Assembly: GCA_002479245.1 (NCBI GenBank)
Contig: DLMG01000324.1
Span: 1,469-16,592 of the forward strand
DNA from: Verrucomicrobia subdivision 3 bacterium UBA7542
GTDB lineage: Bacteria > Verrucomicrobiota > Verrucomicrobiia > Limisphaerales > UBA11358
DNA length: 15,124 nt
Direction: 5' to 3'
The notes below the pieces were generated by a model, which saw only the letters and a program-made list of their open reading frames with translations, had not been told where the DNA came from and searched no databases. Positions 1 to 5,607 of this stretch are shown piece by piece; within the stretch, counting starts at the first letter, position 1; each line of letters begins with the position of its first letter. A program made the position numbers and the translations under genes.

Positions 1-279
1 GCCGGCATGATTGTGGGCGAAAATGCGCGTGAAAACGACATCCCGGTGAATCCCTGCAAGGCGAAAAAACTGACCAACATGCGGTCGGTGGGCGATGGCA
101 AGGGCATCCAGCTCACCGCGCCGCTCAAACTCTCGCTCGAACGCGCGCTGGAATACATTGACGTGGACGAATACGTGGAAGCGACGCCGAAAAATCTGCG
201 GTTGCGAAAGAAGATTCTGAATGAAACGGCCAGAAAACGTTCCGAGAAAAGCCGTTCCATTAAAATCCTGTCCGAATAG
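1..279 (+). CDS. typA: GTP-binding protein TypA/BipA, C-terminal end (5' partial)
   Basis: This is the last 92 codons of a TypA/BipA ribosome-associated GTPase; the reading frame is open from base 1, so the gene starts outside the window. TypA is an EF-G-like translational GTPase that binds the 70S ribosome and helps subunit assembly and stress adaptation. The visible part is the C-terminal domain specific to the family: the stretches GMIVGENARENDI, NPCKAKKLTNMR and LEYIDVDEYVEATPKNLRLRKK match the well-conserved TypA tail, followed by a short basic end and a TAG stop. No GTPase motif is in view because the G domain lies upstream. Identity is from recognised family motifs and is secure; nothing looks broken. 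Confidence 0.95.
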   Translation, partial: AGMIVGENARENDIPVNPCKAKKLTNMRSVGDGKGIQLTAPLKLSLERALEYIDVDEYVEATPKNLRLRKKILNETARKRSEKSRSIKILSE

Positions 280-304
280 CCAGACACGAATTCCACGAAT
301 TACG

Positions 305-415
305 GCGAATCAACTGCTCGTCGCGCGCCACCAGGCAATTCCCCGAAATCCAGATGATGGTCCCATCCTTGCGGTAAATTTTGGACTCGAAACTGGTCAG
401 CGTGTTGTGTTTCCT
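305..415 (-). pseudogene. Remnant of a PAS/PAC sensor domain
   Basis: Read on the minus strand, bases 409 to 314 give an open stretch containing LTSFESKIYRKDGTIIWISG followed by N and then VARDEQ. This is the usual pattern of the second half of a PAS domain plus its PAC motif (K-D-G-x-x-x-W-x-x-x-N and R-D-E). Just upstream (about 410-414) the frame is blocked by a TGA two codons back. Removing one A there would join it to VLMQE in the neighbouring frame, which suggests a frameshift. No start, kinase or other domain accompanies it, and the stretch stops at a repeat-like sequence near 282-305. I infer a decayed piece of a sensory histidine kinase or similar gene. Alternatively it is chance similarity, but the motif is quite specific. 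Confidence 0.45.
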
Positions 416-484
416 GCATCAACACCGGATGGATTCGGCTTTCCAACCCCGCAGCCCCAAAGTATCCTGCTTATCTGAAACATC

Positions 485-1933
485 ATGCCCAGTGTTTTCA
501 TCAAAACCTACGGCTGCCAGATGAACGAGCGCGACAGCGAAGCCGTCGCCGCCCAACTCGTGGCCAAGGGTTACACCCTCGCGCCATCCGAGGCGGCCGC
601 AGATGTGATTTTGCTGAACACCTGCGGCGTGCGCGATTTCGCAGAACGAAAGGCGATTGGCAAAATGCAGAACATCGCCGCGGATGTGCGGAAGAACCGG
701 CCGGATGTCGTGCTCGGTTTCCTGGGTTGCATGGCGCAAAGCCGCGGACAGGAACTCATTGACCGTCTGCCGGACGTGGACCTCGTCCTCGGCACGCAGA
801 AATTTCATCATGCGGCGGATTACCTCGACGAAATCCTTGCCGGTCGCCGCGATAAAATCGTGGACGTGGCGGCGGAGCCGGGCAGTGAAGCGACGATTCG
901 CGAGCATTTGCTTTACGGAAATGTTGCTCGAAATGGCGACGGTCACAGACCGCCGCTACAAGTAACTGCCTTCGTCAGCATCATGCAGGGTTGCAATCAG
1001 TATTGCACCTTTTGCATCGTGCCTTACACGCGAGGCGAGGAACGCAGCCGCGGCATCGCCGACATCGTGGCCGAGTGCCGGCAGCTCGTGTCACAGGGCG
1101 TAAAGGAAATCACGCTGCTCGGCCAGATTGTCACCAGCTACGGCAAGCGCGGCGGGAGCAGTCGAGAGGCGAAGGTCGATGGTCGAGAGCCGGAAAACTT
1201 CCTGCCCTCGACCCTCGACTCTCGACCCTCGACTACGAAATCTCCCTTTGTTCAGCTCCTCGACGCCGTCCACGAAATTGAAGGGCTGGAACGCATCCGC
1301 TTCACTGCGCCGCATCCGAAGGGCTACGGCGACGATTTGATCGAGGCCTACGCGCGGCTGCCCAAGCTCGTCGAGAGCGCGCACCTGCCCGTCCAGAGCG
1401 GCAGTGACCGCGTCCTGAAATTGATGCACCGCGGCTACACGCGTGAACGCTTCCTCGGCATCGTAAAAAAATTGCGCGGCGCCCGGTCGGACATCGGCAT
1501 CACGACGGACATCATTGTCGGTTTTCCGGGCGAAACCGAGGACGACTTCGAACAAACCCTTTCACTCGCGCGCGAAGTGCAATTCGACAACGCCTACATC
1601 TTCAAATACTCGCCGCGCCGCGACACGCCCGCCGCCGGAATGCCAGGCCAGGTTCCGCTGAAAATCCGCGAGGAACGCAATCATCGTTTGCTCGAAACGA
1701 TCAATGAAATTGGCAGGCGCAAATACGATTTATTCATCGGGCGGCGGACGCAAATCCTCGTCGAAGGGCCGAGCAAAAAGAATCCGGCGCGGATGACCGG
1801 CCGGACGCGCTGCAACAAGATTGTGGTGTTCGATCACGCAGGGCGGGAGCATCGCGGCCAGCTTCTGGACGTAAAAATCACCCGCGCCGGCTCCTTCACG
1901 CTTTACGGCGACCCGGCGATTGTGAATTTGTAG
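485..1933 (+). CDS. miaB: tRNA-2-methylthio-N6-dimethylallyladenosine synthase MiaB
   Basis: MiaB is a radical-SAM methylthiotransferase that adds the 2-methylthio group to i6A37 of tRNAs reading UNN codons. The 482-residue product has the UPF0004 N-terminal domain with its three cluster cysteines (C11 in YGCQMN, C47 in NTCGVR, C82 in LGCMAQ). The radical-SAM CxxxCxxC follows at C170, C174 and C177 (GCNQYCTFC then VPYTRGEERSR), and a C-terminal TRAM domain spans roughly residues 415-480. The signature distinguishes it from RimO and MtaB. The usual GQNVNSYG is GQIVTSYG here. Residues 226-250 are an extra, low-complexity loop encoded by an imperfect palindrome. The TAG stop (1931-1933) lies inside a REP-like repeat, so the natural C-terminus may have been altered. 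The ATG at 485 gives a normal MiaB start; no Shine-Dalgarno motif is seen. Confidence 0.95.
   Translation: MPSVFIKTYGCQMNERDSEAVAAQLVAKGYTLAPSEAAADVILLNTCGVRDFAERKAIGKMQNIAADVRKNRPDVVLGFLGCMAQSRGQELIDRLPDVDLVLGTQKFHHAADYLDEILAGRRDKIVDVAAEPGSEATIREHLLYGNVARNGDGHRPPLQVTAFVSIMQGCNQYCTFCIVPYTRGEERSRGIADIVAECRQLVSQGVKEITLLGQIVTSYGKRGGSSREAKVDGREPENFLPSTLDSRPSTTKSPFVQLLDAVHEIEGLERIRFTAPHPKGYGDDLIEAYARLPKLVESAHLPVQSGSDRVLKLMHRGYTRERFLGIVKKLRGARSDIGITTDIIVGFPGETEDDFEQTLSLAREVQFDNAYIFKYSPRRDTPAAGMPGQVPLKIREERNHRLLETINEIGRRKYDLFIGRRTQILVEGPSKKNPARMTGRTRCNKIVVFDHAGREHRGQLLDVKITRAGSFTLYGDPAIVNL
1161..1233 (+). repeat. Palindromic repeat inserted in frame within miaB
   Basis: Two 27-base arms, 1161-1187 and 1207-1233, are imperfect inverted repeats (22 of 27 positions pair) separated by 19 bases. 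The right arm is built from near-tandem CTCGACC/CTCGACT words. The element adds about 25 codons rich in S, R, E, P and T to MiaB without breaking the frame. It falls just after GQIVTSYGKRGG, where MiaB proteins usually have a variable surface linker. This looks like a small mobile palindrome tolerated inside a gene. Confidence 0.7.
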
Positions 1934-2018
1934 CTGCAGACGTCAGTCTGCGCTGAAATAATTCGCGACGAAGATTTTCGAACCGAGAAGTTTGCGCCGA
2001 CTAACGTCGACGGCCTAC
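1930..2018. repeat. Paired REP-like (BIME-like) element, copy 1, overlapping the miaB stop
   Basis: The head (1930-1959) contains GCAGAC-GTCA-GTCTGC, and the tail (1994-2018) is a diverged form of the GCCGAC-TGAC-GTCGGC stem. Heads and tails share the outer word GTAGC.../...GCTAC in opposite orientation, so each unit is two inverted copies of one ~25-base palindrome about 35 bases apart. Equivalent units occur at 2697-2785 and 2796-2900. The TAG of the head supplies the miaB stop codon. Confidence 0.8.
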
Positions 2019-2028
2019 AAAATATTGG

Positions 2029-2058
2029 GTAGCCGCGAACGTCAGTTCGCGCTAAAAT
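2029..2058. repeat. Single REP-like palindrome immediately upstream of the transposase gene
   Basis: It begins with GTAGCCGCGAAC, has a GCGAAC-GTCA-GTTCGC stem and ends with GCTAAAAT, the same layout as the heads at 1930 and 2697. It ends only 6 bases before the GTG start of the RAYT gene, so the mRNA leader or promoter of that gene must overlap the repeat. Confidence 0.8.
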
Positions 2059-2064
2059 TTCCCC

Positions 2065-2691
2065 GTGAGCCTTGAATTTCTCGATGCTCCCAACGTTTTC
2101 GGGCGAAGACCACGTTCGGATTTCTCCCACTACCTGCCGCGGTTGAAACGGGAGTTCTACCAGGCCGACGCCGTCATTTTCTGGACCATGCCGGTTTCCC
2201 ATCGTAAGCAGGGCTGGCTTACCGACTGTTTTCACGTCACGTTTCGCGAGATAATGCTTCACGCGGCGGCGCGTGAAGGATTGGTATGTCCGGCTTACTG
2301 CCTGATGCCTGACCACATTCATCTTGTCTGGATGGGGCTGCGCTGTGACACCGACCAGCGCAACGGCATCAAGTTTCTACGTGCCCAGATCGGTCCGTTC
2401 CTCAAACCGGCTAAATTCCAGCATCAAGCTTACGATCACGTGCTCTCAGCCAAGGAACGGCAGCGGCACGCTTTCAGCCTTGCCTGTGCGGATTATGTTC
2501 TGCTCAATCCGTTGAAGGCCGGACTGGTCAAAAAGCCGGGAGACTGGCCGTTTCTTGGTGCAATAATTCCGGGCTGTCCGCGCGCGAATCCGTTTGATGC
2601 CGGCTACTGGCCGTGGTTTTGGAAGCACTACTTTGACGCGCGCGAACCGGGGATTGAGAAGCGCCTCCTGCCGCCGCGCGAAATGGAATGA
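2065..2691 (+). CDS. REP-associated tyrosine transposase (RAYT, Y1/HUH family)
   Basis: This 208-residue protein belongs to the IS200/IS605-like Y1 transposase superfamily, in the RAYT branch that is linked to REP palindromes. RAYT proteins nick and join single-stranded REP hairpins and are thought to spread them. The HUH metal-binding motif is H84-I-H86 within YCLMPDHIHLVW. The probable nucleophile is Y123 in FQHQAYDHVL, and the family tail NPLKAGLVKKPGDWP spans 148-162. The start is GTG at 2065, 6 bases after a REP palindrome; the gene ends 5 bases before another. It is flanked on both sides by copies of the same repeat family, the classic RAYT arrangement. Length and motifs look intact, so the protein is probably active or only recently inactive. 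The assignment of Y123 is inferred from position. Confidence 0.88.
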   Translation: MSLEFLDAPNVFGRRPRSDFSHYLPRLKREFYQADAVIFWTMPVSHRKQGWLTDCFHVTFREIMLHAAAREGLVCPAYCLMPDHIHLVWMGLRCDTDQRNGIKFLRAQIGPFLKPAKFQHQAYDHVLSAKERQRHAFSLACADYVLLNPLKAGLVKKPGDWPFLGAIIPGCPRANPFDAGYWPWFWKHYFDAREPGIEKRLLPPREME

Positions 2692-2696
2692 CGGCT

Positions 2697-2785
2697 GTAG
2701 CCGCGGACGTGTAGTCCGCGCTAAAATCATTCGCGCAGAAGGCTTCCGAACCGGGAAGTTGGCGCCGACTGACGTCGGCGGCTAC
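2697..2785. repeat. Paired REP-like element, copy 2, just downstream of the transposase
   Basis: The head (2697-2727) has the stem GCGGAC-GTGTA-GTCCGC, and the tail (2762-2785) the perfect stem GCCGAC-TGAC-GTCGGC followed by GGCTAC. The start GTAGCCGC and end GCGGCTAC are exact reverse complements. The spacer shares words with copy 1: ATTCGCG, then a CCGAACCGGGAAGTT stretch against CGAACCGAGAAGTT. The whole unit is therefore duplicated, not only the stems. Confidence 0.85.
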
Positions 2786-2795
2786 GAAACCGAAA

Positions 2796-2900
2796 GTAGC
2801 CGCGGATGTGAATCCGCGCTGATCTTCTTCCCAACGATTCATTCAGCCATGGGAGTCGCTGATTTACGAAAAGTCAGCGCCGACTGACGTCGGCGGCTAC
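2796..2900. repeat. Paired REP-like element, copy 3
   Basis: The head (2796-2820) has the stem GCGGAT-GTGA-ATCCGC. The tail (2877-2900) is identical to the tail of copy 2, with GCCGAC-TGAC-GTCGGC then GGCTAC. The spacer between them is longer (about 56 bases) and unrelated to copies 1 and 2. The head stems differ between copies by paired substitutions, which preserve the hairpin. Confidence 0.85.
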
Positions 2901-2903
2901 GAA

Positions 2904-2930
2904 TTTTACGGCAACCCGGCTATTTTGAGT
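2904..2930 (+). pseudogene. Possible displaced copy of the miaB 3' end
   Basis: Bases 2904-2930 translate as FYGNPAILS, against LYGDPAIVN at the true end of miaB (residues 473-481). Over 26 aligned bases about 22 match, and all four residue changes are conservative. The open frame continues to a TGA at 2949-2951. I infer that the original end of miaB lay here and that the RAYT/REP island now separates it from the rest of the gene, or that a related tail was duplicated. The match is short, so confidence is moderate. Confidence 0.4.
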
Positions 2931-2996
2931 GCGGTGGGTTGTCCAGATTGAATTTTTCGTGTCCTTTTGTGTCCATTCGTGGTTAGCTTTCTGAAA

Positions 2997-3551
2997 ATGA
3001 AACTGTCATTGCTTTCAATTTTACTCGGGGTCGGCGTGAGCGTGCCGCAGATTTACGGCCTCACCAGGCCGGCGCAGTTCGCCGCCGCCGTGCGCAAGTT
3101 TCCGCGTTCATTGCCGATTGGCTGCATGTTGATGCTGTTGGCCACGGCGTGGTTTGTCTGGAACGTGAACATCGAACCGATCGCGGATTTCTCGGCTTTT
3201 AAACCGTATATGATGGCCGGTTTTACGGCGGTGGGAATTTTGGCGTGCATTTTTGTGCAGGACTTTCTGGCCGTGCGCGGCTTGGCCGTCGTGATGCTGT
3301 TGCTGGCGAAATTGATGGTGGATACCGGGCGTCCGCATCTGGGCGAATCGCCATTTGTGCTCGTGATTCAAATTTGGGCCTACCTGCTCGTCGTCGCGGG
3401 CGGTTGTTTTACCGTGTGGCCATGGAAACTGCGTGACATTTTAAATTGGGCGACGGCGACGGACGAACGCATCCGCATTGGCAGCATCATCCGTCTGGCG
3501 TTCGCGGTATTCGTGCTGATTCTTGGTCTGACCGCCTTCCGCGCGATGTGA
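2997..3551 (+). CDS. Small polytopic membrane protein of unknown function
   Basis: This is a 184-residue hydrophobic protein from the ATG at 2997. A TTG ten codons earlier is possible but lies inside a repeat-like leader. About five membrane segments can be seen: residues 1-20, 41-57, 73-92 (YMMAGFTAVGILACIFVQDF), 97-110 or so, 122-141 and a final one at 163-180. Loops are short and the C-terminus is nearly all membrane. I recognise no family signature, transporter motif or catalytic residues. Its TGA overlaps the GTG of the glycosyltransferase gene by 4 bases, so the two are probably translationally coupled. A role linked to cell-envelope glycan assembly is a guess from that pairing only. 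It lies directly downstream of the REP island and may be read from there. Confidence 0.75.
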   Translation: MKLSLLSILLGVGVSVPQIYGLTRPAQFAAAVRKFPRSLPIGCMLMLLATAWFVWNVNIEPIADFSAFKPYMMAGFTAVGILACIFVQDFLAVRGLAVVMLLLAKLMVDTGRPHLGESPFVLVIQIWAYLLVVAGGCFTVWPWKLRDILNWATATDERIRIGSIIRLAFAVFVLILGLTAFRAM

Positions 3552-4504
3552 GCGCAATCAAACCCAGGATTCTGGTCATTCGCGGCGGGGCCATCGGCGA
3601 TTTTATTCTCACCCTGCCGGCCATTGCCGCCTTGCGGCGCCAGTTTCCCCAGGCGCACCTGGAGGTGCTCGGTTATCCGCACATCGCCCAACTCGCGGTG
3701 GCGGGTGGTTTGGCGGACCGGGTGCAACCGATTGAAGCGCGCGGGTTGGCGGGCTTTTTCGCCCGCGGCGGCACGCTCGAACCGGATTTGATGGATTACT
3801 TCTCCGAGTTCGACGTGGTGATTTCGTATCTCTACGACCCGGACGAGATTTTCAAAAACAACATCTGCCGCTGCTTGGTTGGACAATTCATCGTTGGTGC
3901 GCACCGGCCGGACGAAGCGGACCGAATTCACGCCACGCAGGTTTTTCTCAAGCCATTGGAACGACTCGCCATCTTCGACGCGGACCCTGTGCCGCGTCTT
4001 TCCTTCAACCCTCAACCTCTTGGCGCAGCGAATCCCGCGCCTGCGGGAGAAGACGGCTCAACCCTCAACCAACTTGCCCTCCATCCCGGCAGCGGCAGCG
4101 AAAAGAAAAACTGGCCGGAAGCCAAATGGGCCGGGTTGATTCAACAGGTCATGGCGACGACCAACTGGGATCTGCTGCTGGTTGGCGGTGAGGCGGAGGG
4201 CGAACGCTTGCGACGATTGGCTGCGTTGCTGCCGCCCGCACGTTGTGCCATCGCCCAAGGTCTGCCGCTTGCGGAACTGGCACGACGAATCCAATCCTGC
4301 GCAGCTTTTGTGGGGCACGATTCGGGCATCACGCACCTGGCGGCGGCGGTGGGATTGCCGTGCGTTGTCCTGTGGGCGGACACGCTGGAAGAGGTCTGGC
4401 GGCCGCAAGGCGAACAATTGGTCGTTTTGAAGGAAATCACCGGCGTGCGGGCCATCAGCGTGGAAAAAGTGATGAACGAATTGCGCAAGCTGGTTCGGGA
4501 ATGA
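3548..4504 (+). CDS. Glycosyltransferase family 9 (heptosyltransferase-like)
   Basis: This is a 318-residue GT-B fold enzyme of family 9, which includes ADP-heptose:LPS heptosyltransferases acting at the inner membrane on lipid-A core. The N-terminal part RILVIRGGAIGDFILTLPAI and the C-terminal sugar-nucleotide site (HPGSGSEKKNWP from H179, then GHDSGITHLAAAVGLPCVVLWA) are typical. I chose the GTG at 3548 because it gives the standard N-terminus and overlaps the previous stop as GTGA. Earlier starts would lie well inside the membrane-protein gene. Residues 153-174 form a poorly conserved linker encoded by a repeat-bearing stretch. The actual donor and acceptor sugars cannot be told from sequence; no heptose-specific determinant was checked. 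Confidence 0.88.
   Translation: MSAIKPRILVIRGGAIGDFILTLPAIAALRRQFPQAHLEVLGYPHIAQLAVAGGLADRVQPIEARGLAGFFARGGTLEPDLMDYFSEFDVVISYLYDPDEIFKNNICRCLVGQFIVGAHRPDEADRIHATQVFLKPLERLAIFDADPVPRLSFNPQPLGAANPAPAGEDGSTLNQLALHPGSGSEKKNWPEAKWAGLIQQVMATTNWDLLLVGGEAEGERLRRLAALLPPARCAIAQGLPLAELARRIQSCAAFVGHDSGITHLAAAVGLPCVVLWADTLEEVWRPQGEQLVVLKEITGVRAISVEKVMNELRKLVRE
4005..4070 (+). repeat. Direct-repeat-flanked insertion within the glycosyltransferase gene
   Basis: A perfect 13-base direct repeat, TCAACCCTCAACC, occurs at 4005-4017 and 4058-4070. Between the copies is a hairpin, TCCCGC-GCCT-GCGGGA (4033-4048). The segment encodes a low-complexity linker just before the HPGSG motif. Like the palindrome inside miaB, it keeps the frame and sits in a loop, so it may be another small repeat accepted by a coding sequence. 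Confidence 0.6.
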
Positions 4505-4509
4505 TGGGC

Positions 4510-4569
4510 ACAGTTGCCACTGTTCGGTGTCCCGCCTTTAGGCGATTTGCCATGGCTGTCCCGTAGGAC
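4510..4569. repeat. Cluster of short hairpins between the glycosyltransferase and aldolase genes
   Basis: Three small perfect inverted repeats follow each other: ACAGT-TGCC-ACTGT (4510-4523), CGCC-TTTA-GGCG (4533-4544) and GTCC-CGTA-GGAC (4558-4569). None is followed by a T-run, so an intrinsic terminator is not supported. They look like a dispersed non-coding repeat, placed directly after the stop codon at 4504. The rest of this gap (4570-4636) shows nothing I can name. Confidence 0.5.
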
Positions 4570-4636
4570 GGAACGGTACCCTCAACCGCTCCCAATAAGG
4601 CTTCTCCGACTTGGGTTGACGAACATGGCTTTGTAG

Positions 4637-4665
4637 TTGACCTTTTTTGGCACAGCTTGTGCATT
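4637..4665 (+). promoter_or_regulatory. Promoter upstream of the aldolase gene, sigma-54-like with a palindrome
   Basis: TGGCAC-N5-GTGC at 4648-4662 fits the -24/-12 sigma-54 consensus with exactly 10 bases between GG and GC and one mismatch in the -12 block. It would start transcription near 4674, about 27 bases before the ATG. The overlapping GCACA-GCT-TGTGC (4650-4662) is also a perfect inverted repeat and could be an operator. A vegetative alternative is TTGACC at 4637 with TGCATT at 4660 (17-base spacer, weak -10). No activator-binding site was identified. Confidence 0.4.
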
Positions 4666-4700
4666 GTTGATGGATAAACTTTTATAAATTGGCCAAAACC

Positions 4701-5540
4701 ATGAGCAACAATCCATCTACCAAGCTGGGGAAAAAGAAGATTGCCGGGAAACGGGTCGTGAACCATCGGCGGGTCGCCGTCAGCAGGGCGGTCAAAACAT
4801 TCAACTCAAAGAGTCCGAAAGCCGGCCTCAAGGCCTTTTTCCATTCGCCATCCTGTCACGCTCTCAAGTTGCAAATCTGCGACATCGGCCGCCGCCTCTG
4901 GCAGCGAGCGTATGTGGACGGCAACGGCGGCAACATCGCCATCCGCGTTGGCAAGGACATCGCGCTTTGCACACCCACCCTCGTGAGCAAGGGGTTCATG
5001 AAACCCGAAGACCTGTGCCTGGTGGATTTCAAGGGCAACCAGCTTTTCGGCGCAAAACGACGCACCAGCGAAATTCTCATGCACCTGCAGATCATGAAAC
5101 GCCAGCCGCGCACGGTGGCCGTGGTGCATTGCCATCCGCCGCATGCCACGGGCTTTGCGGTGGCGGGGATTGTGCCGCCCACGTGCCTGATTCCGGAATT
5201 TGAAGTGTTCGTTTCCGCCGCCATCGCGCCGTATCGCACGCCCGGCACGCCGGAGTTGGGCCGGCAGATCGCCGGCCTGGTGGACAAACACAACGTCATT
5301 CTCATGGCCAATCATGGCGTCGTTTCGTGGAGCCATAACAACGTGGAGGACGCCTACTTCAAGATGGAAATTCTCGAATCCTACTGCCGCACCATCCTCG
5401 TCGCTTCGCAATTGGGCCGGACGCCAAACACCATTTCGCCCGCCCAACTGCAGGACCTGCTCAAGATCAAAAAAAGCCTCGGCATCCCCGACCCGCGTTT
5501 CGGCCTCAAGGAAGGCGAACCCTGCGACAACGACGAATAG
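4701..5540 (+). CDS. Class II aldolase/adducin family protein
   Basis: This 279-residue protein belongs to the zinc-dependent class II aldolase family (L-fuculose-phosphate aldolase, L-ribulose-5-phosphate 4-epimerase and relatives), which cleave or epimerise phosphorylated sugars through an enediolate. The family markers are present: NGGNIAIR, catalytic-type acid E124 in TSEILMH, zinc ligands H143 and H145 in HCHPPHA, and H205 in ANHGVVSW. The family usually runs to about 215-230 residues; the excess here is a lysine/arginine-rich N-terminal extension of roughly 45 residues and a short acidic C-terminus. I chose the ATG at 4701 over a TTG at 4689, which would add only four residues. It is a single gene with its own promoter candidate and no sugar-pathway partner in view, so the substrate is unknown. 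Confidence 0.88.
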   Translation: MSNNPSTKLGKKKIAGKRVVNHRRVAVSRAVKTFNSKSPKAGLKAFFHSPSCHALKLQICDIGRRLWQRAYVDGNGGNIAIRVGKDIALCTPTLVSKGFMKPEDLCLVDFKGNQLFGAKRRTSEILMHLQIMKRQPRTVAVVHCHPPHATGFAVAGIVPPTCLIPEFEVFVSAAIAPYRTPGTPELGRQIAGLVDKHNVILMANHGVVSWSHNNVEDAYFKMEILESYCRTILVASQLGRTPNTISPAQLQDLLKIKKSLGIPDPRFGLKEGEPCDNDE

Positions 5541-5575
5541 CATCCGGGGTCACCTGCGCTGTGCCGCCCGGGGAT

Positions 5576-5591
5576 GGAGCCGGCGCTCCCA
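5576..5591. repeat. Small palindrome between convergent genes, shared with the 7435-7543 element
   Basis: GGAGC-CGGC-GCTCC (5576-5589) sits in the 67-base gap between the convergent aldolase and phosphate-transporter genes. The word CCGGCGCTCCCA (5580-5591) recurs exactly, in the opposite orientation, at 7435-7446. No T-run follows, so I do not call a terminator, although a hairpin here could separate the two converging transcripts. Confidence 0.45.
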
Positions 5592-5607
5592 GGGAGAGGA
5601 ATTGGGG

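Noticed and set aside
419..946. Minus-strand open frame opposite the start of miaB
   Set aside because: It is antisense to the conserved MiaB N-terminal domain and shows no domain of its own.
1930..2900. CRISPR array
   Set aside because: The repeats are palindromes of variable spacing arranged in inverted pairs around a RAYT gene, without uniform spacers or cas genes.
3446..3547. Upstream start for the glycosyltransferase
   Set aside because: The extra 34 residues lie wholly inside the membrane-protein gene and do not resemble family 9; the GTG at 3548 gives the standard N-terminus and a 4-base overlap.
5541..5607. Bidirectional intrinsic terminator between the aldolase and phosphate transporter genes
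   Set aside because: A small hairpin exists but there is no T-run on either strand.
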